Shown: positions 44,395-55,929, numbered from the stretch's first letter. The stretch: 64,000 bases of DNA from Atriophallophorus winterbourni (GCA_013407085.1 JACCGJ010013524.1:1-64000), one strand, 5' to 3'. A program made the numbers and translations. Notes: generated by a model from the letters alone, not told the origin.

Positions 44395-44800
44395 AAAAAT
44401 CAAAAATCAAGGTTTTATGGTGAAAAAAGCAATCGCTTTACATATACCATTGGATGACAGCTATAAAAATACAGAGGTTACAATCAAAATTCTATTGAGG
44501 TGGTTAGTTTGTTTGGGTTTATATGGGCTCAATTTACATGGCCGATAGTGAGTGCTCTTTGATATAAGCATCCAGTTTCGATTTGAAATCATGGATATTA
44601 GGAGCGTTCACAATATCTCGTGGTAGCGAATTCCACAGAAAGCAAATACACACCGAGAAGAAATGACGTCTACAATCGAGACGTGATTGCGGTATAACGA
44701 GACAATTTGAAAGACTCCGTGTATTCTTATGGAAACTGACATTTATCAAATCGCGGAGAGGATGATTTCCATCCGCATTCACACATTCGTCATTTTCTAA
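44395..44800 (-). pseudogene. CR1-type ORF2 C-terminal fragment
   Basis: The frame 44782-44534 has NHPLRDLINVSFHKNTRSLS, RLDCRRHFFSVCICFLWNSL and FKSKLDAYIKEHSL, which is the CR1 C-terminal block. It ends with a 3' tail of AAAATCAAAAATCAAGG on the + strand (about 44395-44412). It is distinct from families A to C and closer to the element at 45.5-46.9 kb. Confidence 0.75.
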
Positions 44801-44939
44801 ATGCTCAAATCACCCGATCGAAGGTTGGCGATCTATAATGCTGGCTGTTTTGCGCAAACCCTACCAATATATACGGATTTCATTATATTTGAGGCTGGTA
44901 CGTAATCCATTGTCATTCAAAGAAAGTTTTCAATAAATC

Positions 44940-45300
44940 GCTCAGAGCTTATTATCGTTAACCTTTCGGTTCTGACACAAGTTTCGTCGGACCAAAAGTG
45001 TCAGTACGAGCAAGGTATAAACTGCATCACGTATGATGCCTAGGATAAACAGGCTATATTAATGCGGTAAATATCGATCACTGATCCGGGATTCTGCCCT
45101 ATCATGACACGTGGTAGACACAGGTAACAGCGTGGATCTTGATAACGTGGAAGTGATAAGGCAGGCTGTAAAACCCTACGGGAAAATAGTTCACGCTAAG
45201 GCGGTTTAAAGAGCGAAGACTGGTGTTCATGCAGTTAACATGGCAGATGGAGCGGATATCACCACAACCTCGCGTCCGGTTCTGCAGCGGGTAAGGATTA
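44940..45300. pseudogene. PLE remnants: inverted hammerhead-like motif plus GIY-YIG C-terminus
   Basis: On the - strand CCGACGA (44990-44984) then a short stretch and GAAAGG (44967-44962) resemble the type A motif beside GGTTCTGACAC. On the + strand from about 45115, a decayed GIY-YIG end reads TGNSVDLDNVEVIRQ and KPYG, matching the domain at 38.2 kb. Opposite orientation of the two pieces again shows PLE inversion. Confidence 0.6.
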
Positions 45301-45520
45301 ACTAGCATAACATCTGAAGCCAGTAGACTTATCAACCAGGGAACATTTTTAACACCTGCACCGACAAAGCAATTAGGAAATAACACGATATGCTGAGTGT
45401 AAGGTGTAACATGCATGACGTCTAATTTGCACACGGCTTATGCATACAGTCAGCTAATGGACGTTGTTTGCACCTGAACCTAAACGAAACAATTAAGGAT
45501 TAACACAACACTTACGGGGT
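45301..45520. other. Short stretch without recognised content
   Basis: Probably PLE 3' flank. Nothing specific is supported. Confidence 0.4.
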
Positions 45521-45524
45521 GGTT

Positions 45525-46860
45525 TTTTTCAAGGATTCAAGGATTTATGGTCAAAAAGGTTAATACTTTACAACACCACAAGATTACGATATAAATAAAA
45601 ATGAAAAAGTATAATAGTATAAAAGGGATAGAGTATATCAAATGTAAGACTCGAGAATAATATTCTTTTGCATGTGTGAGGCCAATGTTGCATTAAGCAC
45701 CGCCAGACAAGGAGAGTCCACCACATGTTGGGGTAGGGAATCCCAAAGAAATATAGCATCGTGGTGGGTAGGATTTGCGGAACCACACCACAGTACGGCG
45801 ATAAAATGGCGCCGACAATCAATACGGGAACTCAGGACGTAAAGGGACAAGGTATGTCCGAGTGTCACTTTCCCATCACACACATCAAGCATGTGTTTTA
45901 GTGGATGTCTTCCGGTAGACACAATTCTATAAGTCAGGATAATATCGCATCGTATCCTCCCATAGACCCAGACGCCGCAATATTTCGGTGTACGGAACAT
46001 TGCGAAGACCCATCACTAACTTTGTTGCTCTGTGATAGATAGTATCAAAGAGAGAAATATCTTTTCGCAGCCAACGAGCCCAGACCTCTACCGAATACTC
46101 GTAGGGCAACGTTGCCACCGAGAATTTTTCAAATATTCTTCGAAAGATACCCAACAATTTGTTGACCTGTCGATATATATTCTGGCAGTGCATCGTGTAA
46201 TTTAGGTTTCCACCAATCCATACTCCAAGATCTTTTTCCAACGAACACCATGTCAAGTTTTCAGTTCCCAATCAATATATCTATGGAACATACTTGCCAA
46301 GTTGAAGCATCTTACTTTTCCGTATGTTGAATGTCATATCATTCATGGCCGCCCAATTTGACACGTTGTCCAAATCCCATTGCAGTTTCTCACACTCATC
46401 TGCAAAACTAATTTGCGTCCAAATTTTCATATCATCCGCGAACAGGACCATTTTGGATGATATGAGGGGGGTGAATCGTCTATGTATATTAGAAAGAGGA
46501 GCGGGCCTAGCACGGATCCTTGTGGGATACCACTGGTGGTTTTGAACATTTGGGATAGCACTCCATTTACTTTAACTTGGGCGGGGCGATCTGACAGGTA
46601 GTCGCACAGCTATGAAAGGAGTGGTTCAAATATTTCTAAACGTATCAGTTTTTGAAGTAGCAAATGGTGATTGACTCTGTCAAAAGCTTTAGAAATGTAT
46701 AAGTAACAGACGTGAATGCAAGGACTTCTATCCAACCTCTTCGTTCAGTCGTCTAACGCGATGATAAGATTCGTTCGACAAGAGCGATGAGATCGAAATC
46801 CATGCTGCGCTCGCATTGATCTGACTATCTTAGGTAATTAAGGATTGGTTAGGTGAATGC
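45525..46860 (-). pseudogene. Decayed CR1-type ORF2, RT palm to 3' tail
   Basis: From 46860 down, the - strand shows a GFRSHRSCRTNLI-like block, YISKAFDRVNHHLLLQKL, TSGIPQGSVLGPLLFLIYID, then a frameshift and LFADDMKIWTQI. It continues with LEKDLGVWIGGNLNYTMH, LRKDISLFDTIYHRATKLVM and LWDSLPQHVVDSP. At least two in-frame stops and two frameshifts are present. The 3' tail near 45525-45545 (TCAAGGATTCAAGGATTTAT) differs from families A and C. Related fragments lie at 28.5 kb and 44.4 kb. Confidence 0.82.
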
Positions 46861-46960
46861 AATTTAAACCGGGACCCTGTTCGTACTGACACCCTTGGTA
46901 TAACGAAGTTTCGTACAAATATATAGTTTGGTCTCATTTTCGTATTCACGCAAACAAAGA
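46861..46960 (+). repeat. Weak PLE type A hammerhead-like relic
   Basis: TTCGTACTGACACCCTTGGT followed by ATAACGAAG resembles the CCCTTGGT-CTGACGAAG region of the 38.7-kb motif. The core is degraded and no hairpin is evident. Confidence 0.4.
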
Positions 46961-47630
46961 GAGAACAGAGAGGGCAACCAATGAAATGCAGTAGCAGTTC
47001 AAAGGGGCTGGGTAAATGCCTGTTTTATGACCTGTCATGCTTTCTTGGCTAAATTCAATGCTTCATAACTCTAGCAGCTGGAGCGATAAGCATATTTAAA
47101 TTAGATGCTTTTTGTCATATTTACGCCTAGAACCTGGAGGTAATTGATGCAAGCCAGTACAGACACCACTATGTTGGAGCTAACTTGTGAAAGGAATCTG
47201 TAGTTCGTCCCGAAAATCGAACGTTACCTGGATTTATTGCTAAGAACAAGAATAATAGCGGCGTCACCGAAATTGAAATTAACAAAATTTTAGGCATATG
47301 CTTGTTCGAAAATCCAGGTTAGCTTCGATAATCAACTAAAATGAATGTGGGCTTTATAATGCCAGTGCGGAATATTTGTCCAAGAATCGAACCAAGCTCA
47401 AATAACAAACCTCGAGACAGCATCGACAAACCATTCGGACTTAGAGGCACGACATTTCCTGACTCGCAGAAAATGACCTCAATGGACACGAAACTCCGAT
47501 GATACAGCTGGAATATTATACAAATTTACATCCGAAACAGCCTAATAAATATTCTAATCCTCTGCCTCAATTGTTGAATTAAAAATCCTCGTTAGGCTTT
47601 GGAGCATCTTAAGATATGGCATTTTTATCA
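46961..47630. other. No gene recognised
   Basis: Probably old PLE or CR1 sequence by position, but no motif can be read with confidence. Confidence 0.4.
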
Positions 47631-47639
47631 AGCGCCACG

Positions 47640-47893
47640 AATATCATCCACAGAATCAAATGTAAGGGCTGTAGTGGTGTTTGCATAGGTCAAACCACCG
47701 GAGAACTTCACACAAGAATCGAGGATCATCGAAGCGTGTTAAAAGTCAGCCCGGAGATGCGATAGATTCAGTCTTGGCTGAACAAGTAGTACACACAGAT
47801 CGCGGCGTCGATTTAGACAATGTCGAAGTGTTAAAACGCGGTATTAGACCGTATGACGTGCGCTTTCAAGCGAAAGCGTTCAAAATACCTTAG
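47640..47893 (+). pseudogene. Decayed PLE GIY-YIG endonuclease
   Basis: The + strand reads IIHRIKCKGCSGVCIGQTTG and a following ELHTRIEDH. After a frameshift and a stop it continues with ADQ-type positions and RGVDLDNVEVLKRGIRPYD. The second Tyr of the GIY-YIG core is Cys (VCIG against VYIG at 38.1 kb). Followed by the same 3' region as the other copy. Confidence 0.78.
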
Positions 47894-48310
47894 GCCGTTC
47901 GACTTGCGTTTGTTGGAAGTTAGTAGCTAACATTCACTTCTCACTCAATAGTTGACTAGATTTTAGCTTTTACAAAACATTGTTCAAACTTAACCCTATT
48001 ATTTCTGCACATTTAGAGATGTGAGCCACAGTGTCAACTGACTATGTTCACTTGTATCAGGTTGATGAGAATGCACACTGCATTAAGCAAATCGATCACT
48101 GATCCTGGCCATGCCTACGCGACTTGAACCCCTCTAGACTTCTCAGCGGTAAAGTCAAAACAGAGGTGATTTTGGGGATGCTATTTAGTGAAGTTCCTTG
48201 TCGGGACTCTCACCCTTGTTCTAACGAAGCTTCTGTGACAAATGTGAAACCTTACTCAAATTCTGCTCTAACCGAGTGCATTCAAATCTATTTGCGTAAT
48301 CGCGCTTAAA
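47894..48310 (+). repeat. PLE 3' region, second copy, with type A motif
   Basis: It aligns with 38402-38800. The motif reads CTAACGA (48221-48227), a decayed hairpin, then GAAAC (48246-48250). This copy keeps GAAAC but lost CTGA, while the 38.7-kb copy keeps CTGACGA but has AAAAC. Both copies share CTCTAACCGA downstream. Confidence 0.58.
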
Positions 48311-49320
48311 CGTTTAAGTAAGACATGGGGATGTGAGCACCACAATATTTTGAAGTACACCCTTTGTATCACTTTGCTGAACAGGAAATGCACATAGTGT
48401 GAGATCCTTCATCCATATGGTCATTATCTCGATGGTTTTGTTGACTATGAAGTCAGAAAATTGTCAAAAATAATTTTTTGTAGGCTATCAAACTATTACA
48501 TCTTGTAACATCCTTTCGTCAAGTTGAACTGAATATATCCAACCTCCTGAAACAGGTGAATATCTAGAGGTTACTAACCATAACGGCGAGTTCAGTACAG
48601 CCTGTCCCCAGTACCCAGGCTTTTATTGTACAGTTTCTGACACCAGCAATTCGAAGCAGTTCACACATTGTCATTCCCTGCGACGTACCGCATTGTTTCT
48701 AAAATTTTATCCACCTTGCACACTAATCTCTCTTCGCGTTAATCGATCGAAATAGTAAAGAATCATTATATACGATTGAATTTATCAGTGTAGGCAATGC
48801 GGAAATCACGTACAAGCAATGTGATTCCAAGTGTAAGCGATTCGCCAATTTCATTCTCACAAGTGCTAACAAGCCATCGAAAAGCGAATTATTAAAACCA
48901 TTCGACTCAATGGCAGCACAAGATAATTCGTTCGAGAAAAGTGGTTCCCAGCCTTTTAACACGAAGTGAGCTCTTTGAATTTTCACGGCACATCTATCAC
49001 GTCAAGATTCAATACGGTGGTTGGAAATCACTAATATAAACTGCAACAACGCTTACTAATAGGCATGTTTAAACTCAGACCATTAAGCCATGTTATACCC
49101 AAATTTAAACGCGTTGTCTCATCATTAAGAAATTGAGTGTCTTTATTAAACAGAACGCAATCTCTTCACGGTACATCATTAATCATTCCGCGACACTAAT
49201 GTACCGCGGCACAGTGATTTAGAAACACTGTTCTAGAAAAGTAGTTAAAAGTTTTAAGTATCACTGCCCAGCCAGATACTATCACCAAACAATTAAACAA
49301 ATTGTACTGACAACGAACTA
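48311..49320. other. No gene recognised
   Basis: The start (GACATGGGGATGTGAGCACC, about 48324-48343) matches the downstream part of repeat B. The - strand frame 48986-48723 (87 residues) has no recognised motif or partner. Confidence 0.45.
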
Positions 49321-49324
49321 CAGC

Positions 49325-49586
49325 GTTCAAATACAGAATCACAAAGTGATTCTTGGTCAAGCACTCAAAGCGCTTATGGATGACCAACCGGTTTCGGCTG
49401 TTTTCCGTCGTCAGGTGGAAGCAGTAAGATCAGGTTCGGTAAGCCTTGAAACAGTGGTGAAGTGGTAAACAAAGTTATACTTGTATGCCACTGTTATATA
49501 GGGTTCGTACAACGAAGCACGATGTTCAGACACGGAATCACATAGTGATTCGTGGTCAAGCACTCAATGCGCTTATGGATGACCAA
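49325..49586. repeat. Direct 63-bp duplication around a repeat B copy
   Basis: 49325-49387 and 49524-49586 are direct copies (GTTCAAATACAGAATCACAA against GTTCAGACACGGAATCACAT, both ending GCTTATGGATGACCAA). Each holds the small palindrome AATCAC-NNN-GTGATT. They flank the hammerhead-like motif, consistent with a duplicated terminal unit. Confidence 0.78.
49376..49500 (-). ncRNA. Hammerhead-like motif, repeat B subtype 2, best helix III
   Basis: On the - strand CTGACGA (49414-49408) is followed by CGGAAAACAGCC and GAAAC (49395-49391). ACC-GGTT-GGT then makes a three-pair helix III with a tetraloop, followed by C at the expected cleavage position. That order (core, GAAA, short helix III, H17) is the layout reported for PLE hammerheads. 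Helix II is imperfect and helix I pairing is not seen, so activity is doubtful. Confidence 0.5.
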
Positions 49587-49795
49587 AGTTATGTGTTGCT
49601 CACATCCCCGGAAATTACACACAATTATAAAGCCAGAAACCTGCTGCGATGTTACATAATTTGATTTTACAAATGTTGTTCAGGTTCGGACTTATTGATA
49701 GGTTTTACTTTTTACCGAATTTGATTCAATAAAAAATCCTACGTTCTTGATATTAATCGATCATGTTGTAAAATCAATATGTGGAAAACAATTTT

Positions 49796-49801
49796 TTTAT
49801 T
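49796..49801 (-). terminator. Candidate poly(A) signal of the G-gamma gene
   Basis: TTTATT on the + strand gives AATAAA on the - strand, about 260 bases past the stop codon. The intervening sequence is AT-rich and non-coding. Position is plausible but unproven. Confidence 0.4.
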
Positions 49802-50061
49802 TGTTCACAATTTGCACTAGTGCATCACTCACATTGATTCATGTGACAGGCCCAGATAATTTCAGCAAAGAGAAAGAATTTTACAAATGATAAAGAAGGT
49901 GATGGCTAATCGATATTTCATTGAAGTGTGTCCATTTGAGTTTGAACAATCTCGATTGAGCTGACTCGGAAAGAAAGTGCATAAGAATACAAGGAAGGGG
50001 AAGGAGTATTGCGAAAGTGAAATGATGTGCCACATGCATGATTCGTTTCACGCAGCTTCAT

Positions 50062-50262
50062 CTAAATAAGTTCACAACCTCCTTTTTCCTGGAACGGATT
50101 GTCCTTCTTACTCGCGAATCCACTGACCAGGCAATCATGTTCGCGATGTTGTTCCATGTACGCAATCATTTCATTGACACATTCCGACACTGGGCGGCGA
50201 TGCAGACTGGCTTCACGCCGAAGCTGCTCGACTAGTTTATGTTGTTGATTCAAGGATGACAT
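50062..50262 (-). CDS. Heterotrimeric G-protein gamma subunit
   Basis: The 66-residue protein has the full gamma-subunit plan. An N-terminal helix for coiled-coil pairing with G-beta (QQHKLVEQLRREASLHRRPV) leads to ECVNEMIAYMEQHREHDCLV, then the DNPFQEK motif, and ends GGCELI. CELI is a CaaX box, so the Cys should be prenylated; family knowledge predicts geranylgeranylation when the last residue is Leu-like. Length is typical (65-75). The ATG at 50262 is the only sensible start. Just upstream on the - strand, TTTTATTCCACATTTCAG ending at 50288 looks like a splice acceptor, so a 5' UTR intron is likely. The protein anchors G-beta-gamma at the plasma membrane in GPCR signalling. No coding intron is present. 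Confidence 0.88.
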   Translation of the reverse strand: MSSLNQQHKLVEQLRREASLHRRPVSECVNEMIAYMEQHREHDCLVSGFASKKDNPFQEKGGCELI

Positions 50263-50349
50263 CAGGGAAATGGTTCACAAGTAGAATCTGAAATGTGGAA
50301 TAAAATTTAGTCGATCCGCTTTGATGTTTATCATTTTTTAAATTTGTGG

Positions 50350-50416
50350 TGAAATTATTGTAACAGCTGATAATTCGTGTGTACGAATAAAGTCAATTTC
50401 TTCTTCTTCTTCTTCA
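50350..50416 (+). repeat. AATAAA followed by a TTC microsatellite
   Basis: GAATAAAGTCAATTTC followed by five TTC units resembles the end of a 3'-truncated retroelement or SINE ending in a simple repeat. No body of the element is recognised. Confidence 0.4.
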
Positions 50417-52990
50417 TGATCAAAAGTGCAAGTTGGACCGCGATGATACTACTCGTAATTGCGGAGAGTTTCAAGATTTTACAGTACTTTTCACGACATT
50501 GGTTTACACATAATGTTGGTCTACGAAATGGCATAAAATTATCACAGAGACTGAATGCGTTTTACTCATCTGGGGGTGGACACATTTACTTGAATTGACA
50601 AACGGATGACCAAATCGCGTATCTTAGTGCTAGTATACTCATCGAGTATTTGAAAGCGGAAAAATGAATCATCAATTTTCTTTTCACCATAGTATACGCA
50701 CACGACGTTTCATCTGAGGAAGTAAAGCAACCTCAGGTAAAACAATGAAATAAACAGAAAGTCCTCAAAAAAGGACGGAATCCATGAGTAATTAGCATGC
50801 AACAATCAAAACACATTGTTCTTAAACATACGCTTTTTGGCTTGCTGATTGCTGATTGTGAGATGTGTAAATACGAACGTATGCGATTATTTGCGTTAAC
50901 CAATTAGAGTATTTTTGCATTTGTAGCTGAAATCAACTTCTAGTTTTGCGTTTTCATAAACATTGACATTTAATACAAAAGTAGAAACGCTTCAAACACC
51001 CTTTATAATAGCTCCATTTTCCCAAGTAAAGTCTAATAAATAGTTGTTGAAACCGTTGTACACAAATACATTCGGTTCCTAATCATTATGGAAAATTGCT
51101 GCACAATATCATTATTAATAAAAGGGTGAACTAGTTGCATGCATACATATTTTAAAAGGCAGCATCAAGTCTATGGTTAATGAACAAATTTGATATTAGG
51201 CATAAAAATTATTATTAAGAACTATTACACAATTTATCGACGAGATAAATGTGACCAGAACACGTTGCTTCTGTGAAAATCCTACCCGAATGCAACGATC
51301 GAATCGATCAATATTTTTCGCGGAACGATTAAACCAACGTTGAGTTCATACATGCTCACACTCGTAATTTTATCACTGTTGCAGCAACGTAATTAGGTCA
51401 AGGTCAGTCCCTTGTGAAACAACACTCAACGGAGGTCTCATTTCCATGGGTTTGGGGGGCAGAAAACAAGCTAGAACCTACGAACGAATGATTGGTCGAG
51501 TCCTAATGGAATGCGAGTAATGATGACGGGATTTCGATAACAGATTAGCTTTCAAACCATGAGTACTGATCCCTGCATTATCGTGGTCATTATCCCAAAC
51601 ATAATTATCACCATAACGTTTGATTGGTTGTGATTATATTAGCGTTAAAATGTTTTTTGGAATAATTGATAGGAGATAAACGTTGAACCCATATTCTCTG
51701 GGGGAGACCAAATTGTGCTGAAAATTTATCCATCGCAATGGCAATTCCTAATATTTATCAGTGGTTTTGATCACGTGAGGTTTGGTTAATTTCAATATTA
51801 TACCACAATACATATTGTATATCTCCCGAATATAGATTAGATCGAACCCGCCCATTGTCCACAAAGTTATACTTGAATGCCACTGTTACACATGCTTCGT
51901 ATGCGTGTGTAAGTGCGGGGGATGTGAACAACATATTAATTTAGCCCATTGTAAATTTTAACAATTCATTTCTTGTGATTGAGTTTTTGATCATCGTGGT
52001 TCTTTGTTTGAACCCCATCCAAAATGTGGCTTCAACGTTGAAGTTTTACTTTTACCACTATTGCACTAACATAAGGCTCAATGAACCAATTCTCACTCTA
52101 TCCAACTAATGACGCCAAACACCGGTTGTTTTGTGTAACTATTATCAAACCATCCAGGTCATGGGACTCAATTAGTAATTGCTTTTTTAACCATCATTCT
52201 TGAATCTTGAATCCTTACTATCGGGGCTGATCTATGGTTGAAAATTTATTTACTTATAAAATCTTGCAAGATCGTATTGTATGTCGGAATCAGTATGGGA
52301 AGAATAGTTATAAAGGTGTCAATACGCTTGGCGAATGAAGTTAACGAGGATAACTACTCGATTTGATCAGAATTTTCAAGCACAATTCAGAAGTAACTCT
52401 GGTATTTCCCATACAATGATGTTCTTGGTCAACTTATACATGTTTGAATGTTTTCCGGTCACTATTTTCATACACTCCATACGCAACAGCTGAAGCTGTG
52501 CAATAAGGTGCTGTGTGCCGCAAATACTCTGATCCTATTTCGACCAACATGTAAATTTATCTGTAAGTTTGCTTAAAAATAAAGCGTTGTGGCCTGTGGC
52601 ATGTTCAAAACAGTATTATCCGAATGCCGTGTGTATAATTGCATGTTAACCCTAATTGCAATAAATTGTACAAGGGTCATTAAATATAAGTCAGATTAGT
52701 CTAATCCGCATGGTTATTCGATCGGATTTTCACCTGGTTCTTGAACTGCTCAGTAAGCAGCTAAATCCCGTTTTTTGATTGATATATTATTCGAAGTTCC
52801 AATATTATTCGGTTATGTTTAAAGCTATATACTGTTAAGACCATTAAAATTGAATTGAATGAATTATAAGGAGATTGACAACGTAGGAAGCTATCAATGT
52901 GCAATTCGTCAAATTCGGTCAAAGAAACCTCAAGTGGCGAAGGTTTGAATTGAATCATTCGACATGAACTCGGTTGACAAATCAGATAAA
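50417..52990. other. Intergenic, no gene recognised
   Basis: AT-rich sequence. At 51855-51945 a repeat B copy lacks the core (GCCACTGTTACACATGCTTC, then GCGGGGGATGTGAACAAC). No supported gene or RNA. Confidence 0.5.
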
Positions 52991-53024
52991 ATTGTCAGCC
53001 AGAACATGTTTGAGGTGAGTTGGG

Positions 53025-53345
53025 GTTACGTGATGTGTCTATATTATATATTTTGTCCTTGGTCTTTGGCGTAATAAACGTGTTTAACCAATCGGTGTTC
53101 TCTTGTGCTGTGATATTCGTGGGCGACGGCCTGAGGTCAACGGTTCCAACGCTTATTAGCGCTGAATGATTCGATGATGAATCGTGTGAAACGCAAGAGG
53201 TGACCTGATTAATGTTAAATCGATGCCCTGAAAAGCGATGATGAGAGGCCAGATGTTGGCGAGCTGCCACACAATAACCGATGACCTTAGATGTTGGAAC
53301 AATCAACCCGAAGTCGGTCAATAATCTGAAGCAGTTTGTGTGATC
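53025..53345 (+). repeat. Repeat C (LTR-like), copy 2
   Basis: It shares GGCGTAATAAACGTGTTTAA, a GATATTCGTGGGCGACGGCC block and later AAGCGATGATGAGAGGCCAG with the other copies. The last block recurs at 54610-54660 as ATGATGATAAGAGGCCG, in the same orientation, so a second, partial copy lies 1.3 kb away. Together they might be two LTRs, but no internal gag-pol was found. Confidence 0.58.
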
Positions 53346-54500
53346 CAATTAACGTAATAAACAATGTATCTGAAAACGTGTTGCCGCCCAATACTACGGA
53401 ACTCTTCGTACAAGGTATGCATTTCAATCATTTAGCCACCCAAATCTCACACCAGATGTTTTGCCAATTGTTTTGAGCACAATAGCAAAACAAATTGATA
53501 ATCTTTTGATAACTGTTGAAGAGCTTGATACCTGGGCAATTGCTCGTTACTAACAGGAGCACAAAAACCGCAAAGACTACTTGGTGAAAACGATTGTCTC
53601 TCCGATAGCATTGGCATGGCTTATGCTGATCCGTTAACATTGAACTGGAAAATATCGATCAGCCGTTAGATGCTTTGATTGCTTGAGGGTGTGAATTGCA
53701 ATCAAAACCGTTAATTCAGTGGTCTTATTCGAGTCTACATCACTAAAAATCGATCTGTTCAGAGTTATATCGTTTGAGGGAATGTCCACAAAACATCACG
53801 ATTTCCGCAGTACACTGGATTACGATTATATTCCATTATAAAAACTGTTTACACAACCTTTACTATCGTAAAACTTAAAGCTGGATGATGAAGTCATTAT
53901 TAGAATTGGCCTAGAATTGCATCGCTATGAATTGGAAGCGGCCATTAGTAAGGAACGCGGTCAACAAAGTAATGAAGTACAAGGCAAATCATTTCTGATT
54001 CTTCTTCGTGTCAGTGAAGCAAGAATCATGAGCCCCGATGTTAAAAAATGTCCTATTGTTAAATTTAACCTTCCTCTCTCGGGAGCTCTTTCTTTCAACT
54101 GATTCTTTGGTCTGTGGACATGGATCCTGCATTTGAAGTTTCATGTTTAAATGTTCAATCACAAGAACAGTCACTGTTAAGAGTTCACACATGTTACTGT
54201 GGTTATTACTCTCCTGTATAGATAATGCCAAACAAAGTTTATAACAAAATGAATGCGCATAATGTATGAATTAACAACATATTTACCAATAGTTATTTGA
54301 TTATAAAGATTTCCTTTTTATAGGCTTTTCACATCGTGTCATCCACAGTTCAATCGATTGGTTGATGTTCTGATTGTGGATCATATTCTTTCCTGAAGAA
54401 AATTAGATAGGCTGGCTATCTTGCTGCTTCTCATTTGCTCTTCACACAGTCCACATAACAAATGATCACAACAGATTAATTCAACTTTCTGGCTTACTGA
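53346..54500. other. Stretch between two repeat C copies, no gene recognised
   Basis: If the flanking repeats are LTRs this would be the internal region of a deleted element. The open frames here (53428-53640 and 53989-54231 on the - strand, 53917-54102 on the + strand) show no Gag, protease, RT or integrase motif. Confidence 0.4.
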
Positions 54501-54554
54501 ATTGAACGGAGACAGTAATAGAAATTAGACATCATAAGCTCGACAAGGCCGGTC

Positions 54555-54800
54555 GCAAGGTTACATTGTTGCAGAGGCGAAAATTGAACCAAGAGGCTGG
54601 CAATCGCACAATGGCCCGAAAAATGATGATAAGAGGCCGAATGTAGGCCAGCTGGCGAAAGATTTACTGGTGACGCACAAATGCTTGCATTGCAAATAGA
54701 AAGTGGGCTGATAATGTGCCGGGTTGATGCAGTCCTTATATAAATAATCGGTATGTGATTCAGCTTAACGCGATAAACGCGCTTACTTCTCTCGAAACAC
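54555..54800 (+). repeat. Repeat C, partial copy 3
   Basis: GCAGAGGCGAAAATTGAACC, then GGCCCGAAAAATGATGATAA and GAGGCCGAATGTAGGCCAGC match the later part of copy 2. An end with GATAAACGCGCTTACTTC resembles the AATAAACGTGTTT block. Confidence 0.5.
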
Positions 54801-55680
54801 AATGGACAAGGTCCAAGTAAACAAGGAGGTGGCTAGTTAATTCAGAAGCAAATTTATTCCCTAACAAGGCCTTGGGGTATGGATATTATATTTTCAAGGT
54901 TTACTGTCCAATGTATCTTCGGTTTTCAAACGTAAGAGAGGGATACTTATGTAGAATTCAAGCTTCATGTTTGAAGAAGCCTTTGGAATAATATTCGTGA
55001 TAGGCGTTAAGCAGAGTTCCGATGATATTATGAGGTTCAATATGTGGGGTAATATTAAATTTCGTTGAGTTGTTAGGCTGGTGATATCTGCTGGGAACCA
55101 ACCCCGAAGTAAACAGGAACTGACGGAACATACGTACACGCGAGAGTTCAGTTTTGATTTTGAAACATCCCATTATCTCAGGTTTTGTCCGATGTTCAAA
55201 ATTGAAATAGTTATTCCAATAGATGACAACAATAGCATTCGTATTATTATTCTAGCATAGGATGAACCATCAAAAATGAAAATAGTTTTAGAGTTCCATA
55301 ACCTATTGCTGATTAACTACTCCTACAAAGATGTAAGAATCATGTTTAATAAGAGTGAGAACTCGAGGAAAAGATTCGCAAGCCGTGGTAATCTAAAATG
55401 ACACAGACGGAGCAGTCGGATTTTAGCTGTTCACACTTCTCGCACGAAGCTAAATAAGAAAAATAAATCCTCGCAGCGAATATTTGAGACAAATAGTTCA
55501 ATTAGGATAAGGGAAACACAACATGCTTAGACATCACATATTCTTAAAGGCTACTTTCGTGTTTTATTACACTCATCAGACTTGGTATTCATTCGATTGA
55601 ACAGGATGACTGTACCATTAATATCGGACAGTTGAATCAACGTTCAACTGTGTGGAACATCTCAATCTTAGTTGAATGCA
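54801..55680. other. Intergenic, no gene recognised
   Basis: No supportable gene. The - strand frames at 54894-55139 and 54958-55173 overlap in different phases and have no motif. Confidence 0.45.
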
Positions 55681-55689
55681 CGCGCATAG

Positions 55690-55850
55690 GAAGAGGATTG
55701 CCTCCACCTGATGATTGAAAATAGGACGGAAACGTTTTAACGATAATGGATGCATCTCCACAGCTTTCCACAAAAAGAAATTCCGGACGCTCGATTGGCT
55801 CATCAGCCACTCACGGAACAGAACGGTCAAGAATGGTGTTCTTGGTGAAG
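55690..55850 (-). repeat. Repeat D, copy 2, with a CTGATGA...GAAAC motif on the + strand
   Basis: Inverted relative to 7444-7644; the - strand frame 55860-55618 reads EWLMSQSSVRNFFLWKA. On the + strand CACCTGATGA (55705-55714), then after 14 bases GAAACG (55729-55734) resembles a hammerhead core, but the intervening bases do not form a hairpin. Confidence 0.5.
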
Positions 55851-55929
55851 AAGCGCTCACTTACGATTACCTTTTTGTAAGTTCATGTGTCTGCCATTTC
55901 TTCATCACGGATCGTGGCTATCAGTGACC

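Noticed and set aside
48723..48986. 87-residue - strand frame
   Set aside because: Protein-like in places, but no family motif, no partner copy and no splice evidence.
52995..53348. 117-residue - strand frame
   Set aside because: It is the reverse strand of repeat C copy 2 and is broken in other copies.
55705..55734. Third hammerhead family at repeat D
   Set aside because: CTGATGA and GAAACG are present, but the bases between them do not form a helix and the flanks do not pair.
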